Assembly (NCBI GenBank): GCA_002331575.1
Contig: DCZG01000165.1
Span: 27,603-40,888 of the forward strand
DNA length: 13,286 nucleotides
Reading direction: 5' to 3'
Origin: Atopobium sp. UBA2090
GTDB lineage: Bacteria > Actinomycetota > Coriobacteriia > Coriobacteriales > Atopobiaceae
A program made the position numbers and the translations under genes. This document shows positions 1 through 7,560 of this stretch, piece by piece; positions within the stretch are counted from its first letter, which is position 1; every line of letters starts with the position of its first letter. Below the pieces are notes generated by a model. That model ran no database searches and was not told the origin of the DNA. It saw only the letters and a program-made list of their open reading frames with translations.

Positions 1-17
1 ACAAGATTTGCCTGAAA
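1..17. repeat. Partial copy of the palindromic repeat found at the other window end
   Basis: The first 17 bases (acaagatttgcctgaaa) match the last 17 bases of the window (13270-13286, acaagatccgcctgaaa) at 15 of 17 positions and in the same orientation. The right end carries this motif as the outer tip of a long palindrome, so the left end is probably the tail of a related copy whose remainder lies outside the window. What is seen is the match; that it is a dispersed repeat family is inference, because only one complete copy is visible. Confidence 0.45.
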
Positions 18-18
18 G

Positions 19-55
19 GCGCCCGCGGTGTGGCGCGGAACCGTAGCGGGAGCGC
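19..55 (-). terminator. Possible weak terminator hairpin after the EIIA gene
   Basis: Bases 19-26 (gcgcccgc) can pair with 46-55 (gcgggagcgc), leaving a 2-base bulge and a 19-base loop. Read on the minus strand this hairpin lies downstream of the last operon gene and is followed by only a short T run (cctttcagg). It is in the right place for an operon terminator, but the U tract is poor. The real terminator could instead be the palindrome suspected just outside the window. Confidence 0.3.
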
Positions 56-82
56 GCGGCGACGGCGCCAAGTCCAACACCC

Positions 83-538
83 CTACTTCATCCGCTCCAT
101 CAGCGTGTCGATGAGCTCGGAGACGTTGTAGATGCCGTTGTTGTTGAGGTTGAACAGGTTGTCGACGAGCTCCCTGCCCCGATAGTCGTCTCGGAGCTCG
201 AGCGCCTGCATCACCATCGGGACGTTGAATCCCGCCAGCGAGTACACCTTGCTGCCATGGGCGCGCACGTAGAGGAGCGTCTGGTTGTAGGGGGTGCCGC
301 CGAGCAGGTCGAGAAGGACGATTGACCCCACGGGGAACGCCTCGAGCGCCATCATTGCCGCATCGATGAACTCGGAAGGTTCCATACCCTCCTCGAGCGA
401 GAACGCAGCGAGGTTCGGGACATCCCCCGCAAGCATCTTGATGGTCTCGAGGCAGCCTACCGCAAATCCCCCGTGGCTCAGGAGCAGCACTCCGGGAACG
501 TCAGGGACTATCGCTTCTGGATCAAACACCGAACGCAT
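83..538 (-). CDS. PTS mannose/fructose/sorbose-family EIIA component
   Basis: This 151-residue cytoplasmic protein takes a phosphate from HPr and passes it to EIIB. It has the EIIA-Man fold signature: a hydrophobic strand followed by SHGG at 21-24, with His22 the expected phosphorylated residue, and the LLGGTPYN motif at 78-85. Compared with typical EIIA-Man proteins it has about 14 extra N-terminal residues. The start is supported by an excellent AAGGAGG about five bases before the ATG. It is the last gene of the minus-strand operon, 36 bp after the ABC transporter gene and more than 6 kb from the EIIB gene, so the PTS subunits are split. The family call is firm; the substrate is unknown, as EIIA does not decide it. 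Confidence 0.93.
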   Translation of the reverse strand: MRSVFDPEAIVPDVPGVLLLSHGGFAVGCLETIKMLAGDVPNLAAFSLEEGMEPSEFIDAAMMALEAFPVGSIVLLDLLGGTPYNQTLLYVRAHGSKVYSLAGFNVPMVMQALELRDDYRGRELVDNLFNLNNNGIYNVSELIDTLMERMK

Positions 539-574
539 GGTTCCTCCTTGTTTGAAATGCTTGCCTGTTCTCGA

Positions 575-2476
575 CTACTTCGTCGTCTCCGTACCTTCGA
601 CGTATCGAGACGCCTGAAGCTTGAAGAGCTGTGCATACTCGCCGTTCAGTTCCATGAGCTCTCGGTGAGAGCCGGACTCGGCAACAACACCGTCCTTGAG
701 AACCAGGATTCTGTCCGCGATGGTCGCGCTCGAGAGCCTATGGGAGATGAACACGCAGGTCTTGCTTTCCTTGAGGTCTGCGAACTGATTGAAGATCTCC
801 TGCTCGGCGCGAGGGTCAAGCGATGCGGTGGGCTCGTCGAGGATGAGGACATCCGAGTCGGAGTAGAACGCGCGGGCGACCGCGAGCTTCTGCCATTGCC
901 CGAGCGACAGCTCCTTGCCATCGGTGTCGAAGTAGCGCATGAGCTGCGTGTCATAGCCACTCGCGAACGCGCTCACGTATGCGCTCGCGCCCGACTGCAC
1001 TGCCGCCGCGACAACGCGCCCCTCGTCAGGCACCGAGCCGATGTCGCTCAGACGGATGTTCTCGCCCACCGAGATCGCATACTTGCCAAAGTCCTGGAAG
1101 ATGACGCCGTACATCGAGTAGAGATCATTGACGTCATACTCTCGGATGTCCCTGCCGTCGAGCAGGATGACCCCGGACGTCGGGTCGTAGAGCCGCATCA
1201 ACAGCTTGATGATGGTCGTCTTGCCGGCGCCGTTCAGACCGACGATGGCAATCGTCTCGTTGGGCCTGATCGTGAAGCTTGCGCCCTTGAGCACCTCTGC
1301 GTTGTTCCCGGGGTAGGAGAAGCGGACATCGCGGAAATCGATGGTGTGGGGCTGATGCTTTCGCACCATGACGCCCTTCTCGCCCGACGGAACGATGGTC
1401 GGCTTCATCTCCAGGAACTGGATGAGATTATTGATGAAGAGCGTGTTCTCGTAGATGGACGACGTCGACGAGATGACACTGCTGATGCCGTCACCGATGG
1501 AGGTGATGGCTCCAGTGTAGAGCACGAAGTTGCCGACCGCATAGAGACCGTCGTACACCCCTCGAGCGAACATGATGTAGAGGAGACAGTAGACCACGGT
1601 ACTGAGCAGGGAGGCAAGGACGCTCCAGACGTTCTCCTGGATCTTGAGCCTCTTGAGGCCCTTGTAGTACTCGTCAAAGGACTCCTCGTAGAGCGAGCAG
1701 AAGTAGTCGGACAGGTCGAAGATCCTGATCTCCTTTGCCAGGTCCTTGTCGACGACGACGCTCGAGAAGTAATCCATCTTCCGACGGTTCTTCGAGTGCC
1801 GGTTGAGGTAGTTGACGTTCTTCCGGCGAAAGACGAAGTTGACCACGGCTATCGGAATCGAGACGACCACGATGAGCAGCGACGCGACCTGGCTCACGCT
1901 GAAGACGACGATGACGTACGACACGATGGAAATCAGGTACGAGAGGACGCTGAAGCTCGAGCTCATGACCTGGATCGGCCGCGACCCTGCCTCGCGGCTG
2001 GCATTCTCCATCGAGGCATAGAAGTCAGATGAGTCGTAGCAGACCATGTCGATCTCTTTTGCCTTCGCCATGATCTTGAGCTTGATGTGGTTGGACACGA
2101 GCTCGCCCGTGACCGAGAGAACCGCGTTGTAGATTCTCGACACCGTCGAGCGAACGAAGGTGTAGACGAACTGAAGGACGAGGAAGAAGACCACACTCGA
2201 GAAGGCGAGGTCCTTGTTGCTCACGACCTCGCTCAGTCGGTTGATGATGGCTGCGCTGATGAGAGAGCCGACAACGGGCATGAGGCCGTCGAACACCGAG
2301 AAGAAGAGCATGACGAAGAGAAGCAGCTTCTTTGTCTCCCATACGAGGAGAAAGGTGTAGCGCAGCCTGAAGGACACTGTCAGCAGCCACTCCTTGACAA
2401 AGGCGGGAACCTCGCCGATCGTCGTCGGCCGTCTCACCCTGTTCTTCTCCTGTGCGCCATCCCGTGGCTGTTGCAT
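575..2476 (-). CDS. ABC transporter, fused permease and ATPase (exporter type)
   Basis: A 633-residue half-transporter with an N-terminal membrane domain (about residues 40-350, hydrophobic stretches near 51-75, 93-110, 175-215, 285-305 and 313-340) and a C-terminal ATPase. The ATPase shows Walker A GLNGAGKTT (413-421), Q-loop IFQD (459-462), signature LSLGQ (523-527, canonical LSGGQ), Walker B LILDEPTASLD (544-554) and the H-loop His579. This is the type I exporter layout and such proteins usually work as dimers. No partner ABC gene is adjacent, so a homodimer is most likely. It sits between an SDR and the EIIA gene. A GAGGGGG sequence precedes the ATG. The cargo is unknown; export of a pathway by-product or a peptide is possible, and a mannose-PTS locus is an unusual home for an exporter. 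Confidence 0.92.
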   Translation of the reverse strand: MQQPRDGAQEKNRVRRPTTIGEVPAFVKEWLLTVSFRLRYTFLLVWETKKLLLFVMLFFSVFDGLMPVVGSLISAAIINRLSEVVSNKDLAFSSVVFFLVLQFVYTFVRSTVSRIYNAVLSVTGELVSNHIKLKIMAKAKEIDMVCYDSSDFYASMENASREAGSRPIQVMSSSFSVLSYLISIVSYVIVVFSVSQVASLLIVVVSIPIAVVNFVFRRKNVNYLNRHSKNRRKMDYFSSVVVDKDLAKEIRIFDLSDYFCSLYEESFDEYYKGLKRLKIQENVWSVLASLLSTVVYCLLYIMFARGVYDGLYAVGNFVLYTGAITSIGDGISSVISSTSSIYENTLFINNLIQFLEMKPTIVPSGEKGVMVRKHQPHTIDFRDVRFSYPGNNAEVLKGASFTIRPNETIAIVGLNGAGKTTIIKLLMRLYDPTSGVILLDGRDIREYDVNDLYSMYGVIFQDFGKYAISVGENIRLSDIGSVPDEGRVVAAAVQSGASAYVSAFASGYDTQLMRYFDTDGKELSLGQWQKLAVARAFYSDSDVLILDEPTASLDPRAEQEIFNQFADLKESKTCVFISHRLSSATIADRILVLKDGVVAESGSHRELMELNGEYAQLFKLQASRYVEGTETTK

Positions 2477-2520
2477 GTCAACCCCCTCTCAGCGAACGCC
2501 GTACGATGCGGTGTGGTGCT

Positions 2521-3288
2521 TCAGTCCCCGATGAGGGTCGACCCCGAGCAGTCGAGAATCGCCCCGTTGCACTGGATGGCCTTCTCCGAGCAGAGAAACG
2601 TGATGCAGTTCCCTATCTCCTCGGGCTCAGCGAACCTTCCCATGGGGATGTGCTGGATGGCCCGCTGATAGCGGTCGGAGTCGACCTCGGTGCGGTCGTT
2701 CCGGACATATCCAGGCACGACGGCGTTCACATGGATGCCGTCTCTCGCCACGTCATGCGCGAGGCCTCTCGTGAACGAGGCGTTCGCCCCCTTCACCGTC
2801 ACGTAGGCGAGGTTGTTGTGGCTTCCGGTCCAGAAGATGGACTTCGTCAGAATGTTGACGACATGTCCGGGCTTGTGCTCGGCCTTGCAATGCCGAACGA
2901 ACTCGCGACAGGCGACCATCTCCGACTCGATGGAGCCGATCTCGGCCCCTCTGAACTTCTCGACGGAGAAGTCCTCGATCGGTCCGTTGGCATCGTTGAG
3001 CACGCTCGCGTTGTTGATGAGAATATCCACGCCACCGAGCTCGTCGATCGCCGTCCTGAAGAGGGAGACGATGTCCTCCTCCCTGCTCATGTCGGCTCCG
3101 ACCACGATGGCCCGCACGCCATAGGTGTCAGACAGTCGTCTGGCAAGCTCCTCGGCACGCTGTCGGGAGGAGCTGTAGTTGATGACGACGTCGGCACCCT
3201 CTCGGGCGAACACCTCGCAGGTCCCGGCACCAATTCCCCTCGAGCTGCCCGTCACGAGGGCAACCTTTCCAGCAAGTCCCAGATCCAT
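2521..3288 (-). CDS. Short-chain dehydrogenase/reductase (SDR), downstream copy
   Basis: A 255-residue classical SDR, probably an NAD(P)-dependent oxidoreductase of a sugar, sugar phosphate or hydroxy compound. It shows the glycine-rich cofactor loop TGSSRGIGAG (13-22), the acidic D66 region (VGADMS), NNAS at 92-95 (usually NNAG) and the catalytic YVTVK at 162-166. The position usually held by catalytic Ser is Thr148 (NILTKS), and the helix-4 Asn of the N-S-Y-K tetrad appears to be Ser or Gly in an ungapped comparison (around residue 119). The start lies 4 bp past the HAD stop codon, so the two are probably translationally coupled. Its N-terminus and the HIPMGRFAEPEEIG region closely resemble the second SDR at 9265-10044, suggesting old duplication. 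The substrate is not predictable. Confidence 0.9.
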   Translation of the reverse strand: MDLGLAGKVALVTGSSRGIGAGTCEVFAREGADVVINYSSSRQRAEELARRLSDTYGVRAIVVGADMSREEDIVSLFRTAIDELGGVDILINNASVLNDANGPIEDFSVEKFRGAEIGSIESEMVACREFVRHCKAEHKPGHVVNILTKSIFWTGSHNNLAYVTVKGANASFTRGLAHDVARDGIHVNAVVPGYVRNDRTEVDSDRYQRAIQHIPMGRFAEPEEIGNCITFLCSEKAIQCNGAILDCSGSTLIGD

Positions 3289-3292
3289 CTTC

Positions 3293-4159
3293 CTACCCCC
3301 TCAGCAGATGTCGCTCGATGAACTCGCCGACGCCATCCTCGTCGTTCGACGGGCAGACGAGGTCCGCATGTGCCTTCGCAGCCTCGCTGCCATTCCTCAT
3401 GCAGACCCCGATGCCTGCCACGTCGAACGCGGGAACGTCGTTGTCGTAGTCCCCGAACACGAGACACTCGTCTCGGTCGATTCCCACTACCTCGCAGACC
3501 TTTCTGAGCCCGGTGCCCTTGTCCGTGCCAGCGGGAGCCACTTCGAGAAGGTCATCGGCGGATTTCGTGAAACCCAGCCGGTCATCCTTCGAGCAATACG
3601 ACTCGACACGATTGACGGCGTCGGTCGGGCAACCCCCGAGCATGACCATGACCTTCACGACATCGAGCGCGCCAAGCCTGGAATCGGTCGGATCGGAGAC
3701 GTGCGGCGTCCTCTCGTAAGGGTCGTCGTCCTCTTCTCCGCTCTTCCTTCTCCCCCTCAGCACGGGGTGGTGGGGGTTGTCGCTGATGAGCTCACCCGCG
3801 TCACTTCTGATGACAAAGTCGACGCCCTCGCTCAGAAGATAGGCCACGAGATCGCGAACTGTCTGCTCCCCGATGAACCGCTGGGAGAACACGATCGCGC
3901 GGTCACCACTCGCCACCTGGGCTCCGTTCGAGCAGACGACGGGGGCGTTGGCCTCGATGACAGAGGACACCCTATCCAGACCGTGCATCGACCTGCCCGT
4001 CAGGAAGGACACCCAGTACCCTCTGTCCATGGCCGCCCGGAGCGCCCTGACGTTGCGCTCCGAGATCTCGTCATGGGAGTTGACGAGGGTGCCGTCGAGA
4101 TCGGTCGCGATGAGCCGGACGCGCTCAAGCCTCTCCTCGAATGTCGAGTCAGCGGCCAA
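3293..4159 (-). CDS. HAD-superfamily phosphatase, Cof/YbjI type (IIB cap)
   Basis: A 288-residue phosphatase of the Cof-like HAD group, which hydrolyses sugar phosphates and related metabolites. Motif I is DLDGTL (20-25, with nucleophile Asp20 and acid/base Asp22), motif II FLTGRS (52-57), motif III Lys214 (TDKGTG) and motif IV GDYDND (236-241). The long middle segment is the C2B-type cap. The proposed start is TTG at 4157-4159, preceded by GGAGAG four bases upstream; no ATG lies near the conserved N-terminus, and the start overlaps the end of the upstream dehydrogenase gene by 11 bp. Residues 137-147 form an Arg/Lys- then Asp/Glu-rich insert in the cap. It probably removes an accumulating sugar phosphate or a dead-end product. 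The family call is strong, the substrate unknown. Confidence 0.9.
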   Translation of the reverse strand: MAADSTFEERLERVRLIATDLDGTLVNSHDEISERNVRALRAAMDRGYWVSFLTGRSMHGLDRVSSVIEANAPVVCSNGAQVASGDRAIVFSQRFIGEQTVRDLVAYLLSEGVDFVIRSDAGELISDNPHHPVLRGRRKSGEEDDDPYERTPHVSDPTDSRLGALDVVKVMVMLGGCPTDAVNRVESYCSKDDRLGFTKSADDLLEVAPAGTDKGTGLRKVCEVVGIDRDECLVFGDYDNDVPAFDVAGIGVCMRNGSEAAKAHADLVCPSNDEDGVGEFIERHLLRG

Positions 4160-5231
4160 TGCGCTCTCCGGCGGTGCTCAGCCACCTCTGGAACTCGGGA
4201 TTCTCGAGGACCTGCGGGTTGGCGATGCCCGGCACCTTTTCTCCGTCGATAAGGCCCTTGATGCGGTCGACGACGAGCCTGGGCGAGACCATGGTCGCGT
4301 CGATGGTGTTGCCGGCTCGATGCGGCGTCAGCGTGACGTTGTCAAGCTCGAGGAAGGGAGAGTCCGCGGGCAGTGGCTCCTGGTCGAAGACGTCAAGGGC
4401 GGCGCCGGCAATCCTGCGCTCGCGAAGCACCGCGAGAAGCGCGTCGGTGTCGACCAGTCCTGCTCGCGCGGTGTTGACGAGATAGGCGGAGGGCTTCATG
4501 AGCGAGAGCTCGTGCTCTCCGACCAGGTGGTAGGTTGCAGGAGACAGACGGGCATGCATCGAGACCACGTCGGCAGTCCTGAAGAGCTCGTCCTTCTCGA
4601 CGAGGGTGACGCCCGCCTCCTCGGCCTGCTCCGCGTTGATGAAGGGGTCATACGTAATGACGCGCACGTCGAAGCCCGACAGCTCGTGGGCGACGAGCTT
4701 GCCGATGAACCCGAAGCCAACCAAGCCAATCGTCTTCCCGTGGAGCTCGTAGGTCTCGTAGTAATGAGCTCGGGTGTTCTCGAGCGTGGCGTGGTGAGAG
4801 CGGGCGATGTTGCGCATCTCGGCGAGGATCATGCCGACCGTGTACTCGGACACCGCATAGGCATTGTGTCCCGCGGCATTGATGACGAGAACTCCCCGCT
4901 CCGTCGCTGCCGGGATGTCGTAGTTCTCGAGCCCTCCGCGAACGGCACCGATGATGCGAAGCTTGGGCAGGGCGTCCATGTTCTTGGCCGAGAAGGGCGT
5001 GAACGTGCCGATTGCTATCTCTGCGTCAGGGTTGTCATAGAAACCCTGGGGGACATCGAAGTCGCCAGGGCCCTCGGTCTCTACCTTGCGAATGAGGAAG
5101 CCGAGATCGTCACCCCTCTTGAGCCAGGCCCCCTTCACGAGGTCGATGTCGGGTCCGAGGGTCCTCGCATTCTCCGCGATGTACTCGTCCATGGCACCGC
5201 CCTCGTCCATGTACATGACTTTCATTGCCAT
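4149..5231 (-). CDS. D-isomer-specific 2-hydroxyacid dehydrogenase
   Basis: A 360-residue NAD(P)-dependent dehydrogenase of the phosphoglycerate/glyoxylate/D-lactate dehydrogenase family. The Rossmann nucleotide loop is GFGFIG (172-177) with Asp195 near the end of the next strand. The catalytic triad is visible as Arg256 (NTARAGLVD), Glu285 (DVFDQEPLP) and His304 (LTPHRAG). The C-terminus has no ACT domain, so this is unlikely to be a serine-biosynthesis PGDH; length and layout resemble the YoaD-like group often placed in sugar-use loci. Two starts are possible, ATG at 5231 and an in-frame ATG two codons later (MAMKV); the first is given, with only a weak AAGAG upstream. A strong hairpin lies in the 109 bp gap before it, and its stop overlaps the HAD gene. 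The 2-keto/2-hydroxy acid substrate is unknown. Confidence 0.9.
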   Translation of the reverse strand: MAMKVMYMDEGGAMDEYIAENARTLGPDIDLVKGAWLKRGDDLGFLIRKVETEGPGDFDVPQGFYDNPDAEIAIGTFTPFSAKNMDALPKLRIIGAVRGGLENYDIPAATERGVLVINAAGHNAYAVSEYTVGMILAEMRNIARSHHATLENTRAHYYETYELHGKTIGLVGFGFIGKLVAHELSGFDVRVITYDPFINAEQAEEAGVTLVEKDELFRTADVVSMHARLSPATYHLVGEHELSLMKPSAYLVNTARAGLVDTDALLAVLRERRIAGAALDVFDQEPLPADSPFLELDNVTLTPHRAGNTIDATMVSPRLVVDRIKGLIDGEKVPGIANPQVLENPEFQRWLSTAGERIGR

Positions 5232-5286
5232 TGCTTGCTCTTTTCCAGATGAGGTTGCGTACTATGCCCAGTCAGAGAAACTCCAG

Positions 5287-5328
5287 GGAGGAGCTGGCGC
5301 GAGCACTCGCTCGTCGGCCAGCTCCTCC
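5287..5328 (-). terminator. Strong intercistronic hairpin after EIID
   Basis: A perfect 12 bp inverted repeat (ggaggagctggc at 5287-5298, gccagctcctcc at 5317-5328) encloses a second 5 bp stem (cgagc 5300-5304, gctcg 5309-5313) with a 4-base loop. It lies 12 bp past the EIID stop codon on the transcribed minus strand. The sequence that follows has only a three-T run (ggagtttctc), so it could be an inefficient terminator, an attenuator or a 3' stabiliser that lets the PTS part of the mRNA accumulate above the downstream genes. The fold is seen; the function is inferred. Confidence 0.6.
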
Positions 5329-5340
5329 GGTCGTTCCCTC

Positions 5341-6189
5341 TTACCAGAGGGTCAGAAGCACGCCGACGATGATGACGGCGAGGTACCAGAGCATGAGCTT
5401 GACGCTGGTGGCCTTCTCGTGCTTGTCCAGATAGACGTATCCGAGGATGAGGAACAGGAACGGGAGCAGACCCGGAAGGATGGCGTCGAAGGTCGTCGGG
5501 AGGTCGAGGGTGTTGCCCTCGGTGAGCGTAAGCACGAGCGTCGGGGCGATGCTCACGTACGAGGCGCCGAGGCAGCCCATCATGAGCATGCCGAGGATGC
5601 CGGCACCGACGACGAACCTGTTGAGCCAGTTGCCCTTGAGGACCTGCAGCACGGCCTTCCTACCCTGGTAATAGCCAGTTCTGAACAGGGTGATGGAGAT
5701 CGTGACGAAGATGACGGTGCCAGTGATCTGGGACAGGAGGCAGAGGTACGAGCCCTCCATGCCGAATCCGGCGAAGATGCTGTTGATGATCGGGAAGATG
5801 ATGTAGCCGATGATCGTGTCGCCGAGGCCGGCCATGGGGCCCATGGTCGAGGTCTTGAAGGCGGTGATGACGGAGCCGTCAATCGGGGCGCCGTTTGCCT
5901 TCTCCTCCTCCATCGCCATCGCGGCGGCGAGGATGATGGACCCGCAGTTGCCCTCTGAGATGTAGACCTCGAGGTGGCGCAGGAGCGCTTCCTGGAGACC
6001 GTCCTCATCGCCGGCGTAGAGCTTGCGGAGGCAGTGGAGCATGGATGCGCAGATGCCGTTGGCGTAGTAGTACGAGATGCTCTCGGTGACCTTCTGGAAG
6101 AAGTGCTGCAGGAACCAGAACTGTGCAAGGTCGCGCTTGGTAAGGGTCTTCTTGTCCGTGACTTCTATCTCGGAGTCCTCAGTAGCCAT
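5341..6189 (-). CDS. PTS mannose/fructose/sorbose-family EIID component
   Basis: A 282-residue membrane subunit that forms the sugar channel together with EIIC. The family hallmarks are clear: an N-terminal TKRDLAQFWFLQHFF segment, the NGICASMLHCLRKLY and MAMEEEKANG stretches, FKTSTMGPMAGLGDTIIG, and a hydrophobic C-terminus ending in LLTLW. I place the start at the ATG at 6187-6189, which has AGGTGAG about five bases upstream. A longer reading from a GTG at 6196-6198 (MRDMAT...) begins directly after the EIIC stop, with AGAGGAG too close to it. Genes for EIIC and EIIB lie immediately upstream in the same operon. The hairpin at 5287-5328 follows. Family assignment is firm; the transported sugar is not. 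Confidence 0.95.
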   Translation of the reverse strand: MATEDSEIEVTDKKTLTKRDLAQFWFLQHFFQKVTESISYYYANGICASMLHCLRKLYAGDEDGLQEALLRHLEVYISEGNCGSIILAAAMAMEEEKANGAPIDGSVITAFKTSTMGPMAGLGDTIIGYIIFPIINSIFAGFGMEGSYLCLLSQITGTVIFVTISITLFRTGYYQGRKAVLQVLKGNWLNRFVVGAGILGMLMMGCLGASYVSIAPTLVLTLTEGNTLDLPTTFDAILPGLLPFLFLILGYVYLDKHEKATSVKLMLWYLAVIIVGVLLTLW

Positions 6190-6198
6190 GTCTCTCAC

Positions 6199-6981
6199 CT
6201 ACTCCTCTTTCTTGGCATTCGCCCGGCTGATGGCGTCGTCGTCCATGTTCATGACCACAATCACCGCGACGCAGGCAGCAATGATGGCGAACGTGAGGGT
6301 GGACATCCCGGGGAGGATCTTGCACATGAAGAACCCGACGATGAACCAGGGCAGGAGCTTGCGACCGCCGATGACGCGCACGCAGGAGATGATGCCGACC
6401 GCGGGAAGGACCTCTCCGAGCAGCACCAGCGAGTGGTTGAGCCAATCGGGGATGAAGGCGAGAACCGCCTGCGCGTTGCCGCCGACGAGTGCGAGGTACA
6501 GAATCGCCGTGACGGGAATGGCGGCCAGGGGGAGCTTGATGAGACCGGGGATGCCGTACGCGTCCAGGTAGAGAAGGTTGTACTTCTTCTCGTTCACGTG
6601 CTTGACCATGACCTCGTGGGAGAACGAGTTGATGACATAGCCGAAGTTCTGGATGAGCGAGCCGAGCATGCCGAACGGGATGGCGATAGCCAGGGCGGCG
6701 CCGAGGTCAACACCCGTGGACAGAGACACGGGGATTGCGATGAGGGCCGCGAGCCTCTTGTCGGACGGTACCGTGCCGCCGACGCTCACGACTCCCATGT
6801 AGGCGAGCTCGATGGTGGCGGCGATCATGAAGCCCTTGGCAGGCTGCCCATAGATGGTGCCGATGATGAGGCCCATCCAGTAGGTGTCGCTCATGATGAT
6901 GGTTACCTTGGCGAAGTCAGAGGTGATAAGCCAATACCACAGACCAGCCCCTATGCAACCCAGCAATAGCTGAAGGTCCAT
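6199..6981 (-). CDS. PTS mannose/fructose/sorbose-family EIIC component
   Basis: A 260-residue polytopic membrane permease subunit, usual length for the family, with repeated hydrophobic segments over most of its length and a short charged tail (ANAKKEE). The diagnostic stretch is at about 45-105: AKGFMIAATIELAYMG, then VGGTVPSDKRLAALIAIP and ALAIAIPFGMLGSL, which fits the EII-Sor C-subunit signature. EIIC carries most of the sugar-binding site, but the sequence alone does not reveal the sugar. The start ATG at 6979-6981 has AAAGGAGAGG upstream. The gene is 15 bp after EIIB and abuts EIID, so the three are translated from one mRNA and assemble as one complex in the cytoplasmic membrane. Confidence 0.95.
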   Translation of the reverse strand: MDLQLLLGCIGAGLWYWLITSDFAKVTIIMSDTYWMGLIIGTIYGQPAKGFMIAATIELAYMGVVSVGGTVPSDKRLAALIAIPVSLSTGVDLGAALAIAIPFGMLGSLIQNFGYVINSFSHEVMVKHVNEKKYNLLYLDAYGIPGLIKLPLAAIPVTAILYLALVGGNAQAVLAFIPDWLNHSLVLLGEVLPAVGIISCVRVIGGRKLLPWFIVGFFMCKILPGMSTLTFAIIAACVAVIVVMNMDDDAISRANAKKEE

Positions 6982-6996
6982 TGTCCCTCTCCTTTC

Positions 6997-7485
6997 CTAA
7001 TGCATCTTTGAGATGGCGTCGACGATGGGCATCTTGGTGTCCTCGGGAACCGCCTGGATATAGACGTTCACGCCTTCGGCGACGAGCGCCTTGAACATCT
7101 CGCGCTCTTCCTCGGTGAGATGAACGGTGTTGTAGACACGCGTCCTGCCCTTTGCCATGGGAACCTGAGCGACGTTGAGAGCTGAGTACTTGAGGCCTGC
7201 CCTCCAGGCCTTGTCAGCGGTCTGGGGATACTTGAACAGGATGATGGTCTTTCCCTCACCAAACTTGTCCTTGTTCCACCGCTCGATTCCCTGCTCGACT
7301 GTCAGGCAGTCGATCTCAATGCCGGGAGGAGCCACGAGGTTGAACATCTCGACCTGGAAGTCATCGTTGGCAACCTCGTCTTCGACGATGACGACCCTGT
7401 CCGCATGCAGAAGCTTGATCCAACGCCCAGCGACCTGACCGTGAACGAGACGTGCATCAACCCTTGTCATTACGATTTCGCTCAT
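6997..7485 (-). CDS. PTS mannose/fructose/sorbose-family EIIB component
   Basis: A 162-residue cytoplasmic subunit that accepts phosphate from EIIA and transfers it to the incoming sugar. The N-terminal phosphorylation motif is RVDARLVHGQVAGRW (8-22), with His15 the expected phosphosite; most relatives read RIDDRLIHGQV, so the second acidic residue is Ala here. IVEDEVAND, MFNLVAPPG and the LNVAQVPMAKGR region are also typical. It is a free-standing domain, not fused to EIIA as in E. coli ManX, which agrees with the separate EIIA gene at 83-538. ATG at 7485 with CGGAGA close upstream. EIIC follows after 15 bp. Confidence 0.95.
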   Translation of the reverse strand: MSEIVMTRVDARLVHGQVAGRWIKLLHADRVVIVEDEVANDDFQVEMFNLVAPPGIEIDCLTVEQGIERWNKDKFGEGKTIILFKYPQTADKAWRAGLKYSALNVAQVPMAKGRTRVYNTVHLTEEEREMFKALVAEGVNVYIQAVPEDTKMPIVDAISKMH

Positions 7486-7560
7486 GATCTCCGAGTACCG
7501 ACGTTGCTGAAGCGCGGTACTCTCCTCTCCTCTCTCTACTCGTGAAGCGATACGTCCGAC

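Noticed and set aside
18..69. Two ggcgcc hexamers (18-23 and 64-69) as a terminator stem
   Set aside because: The sequence is self-complementary and common in GC-rich DNA; a six-base stem with a 40-base loop is not convincing compared with the 19-55 pairing.
473..2032. Long open frame on the plus strand opposite the ABC transporter gene
   Set aside because: It is the complement of a gene with clear Walker A, signature and Walker B motifs. Its product is an Asp/Glu/Val/Arg-rich sequence without domains, as expected of a GC-rich antisense shadow. The same holds for other long plus-strand frames over the operon.
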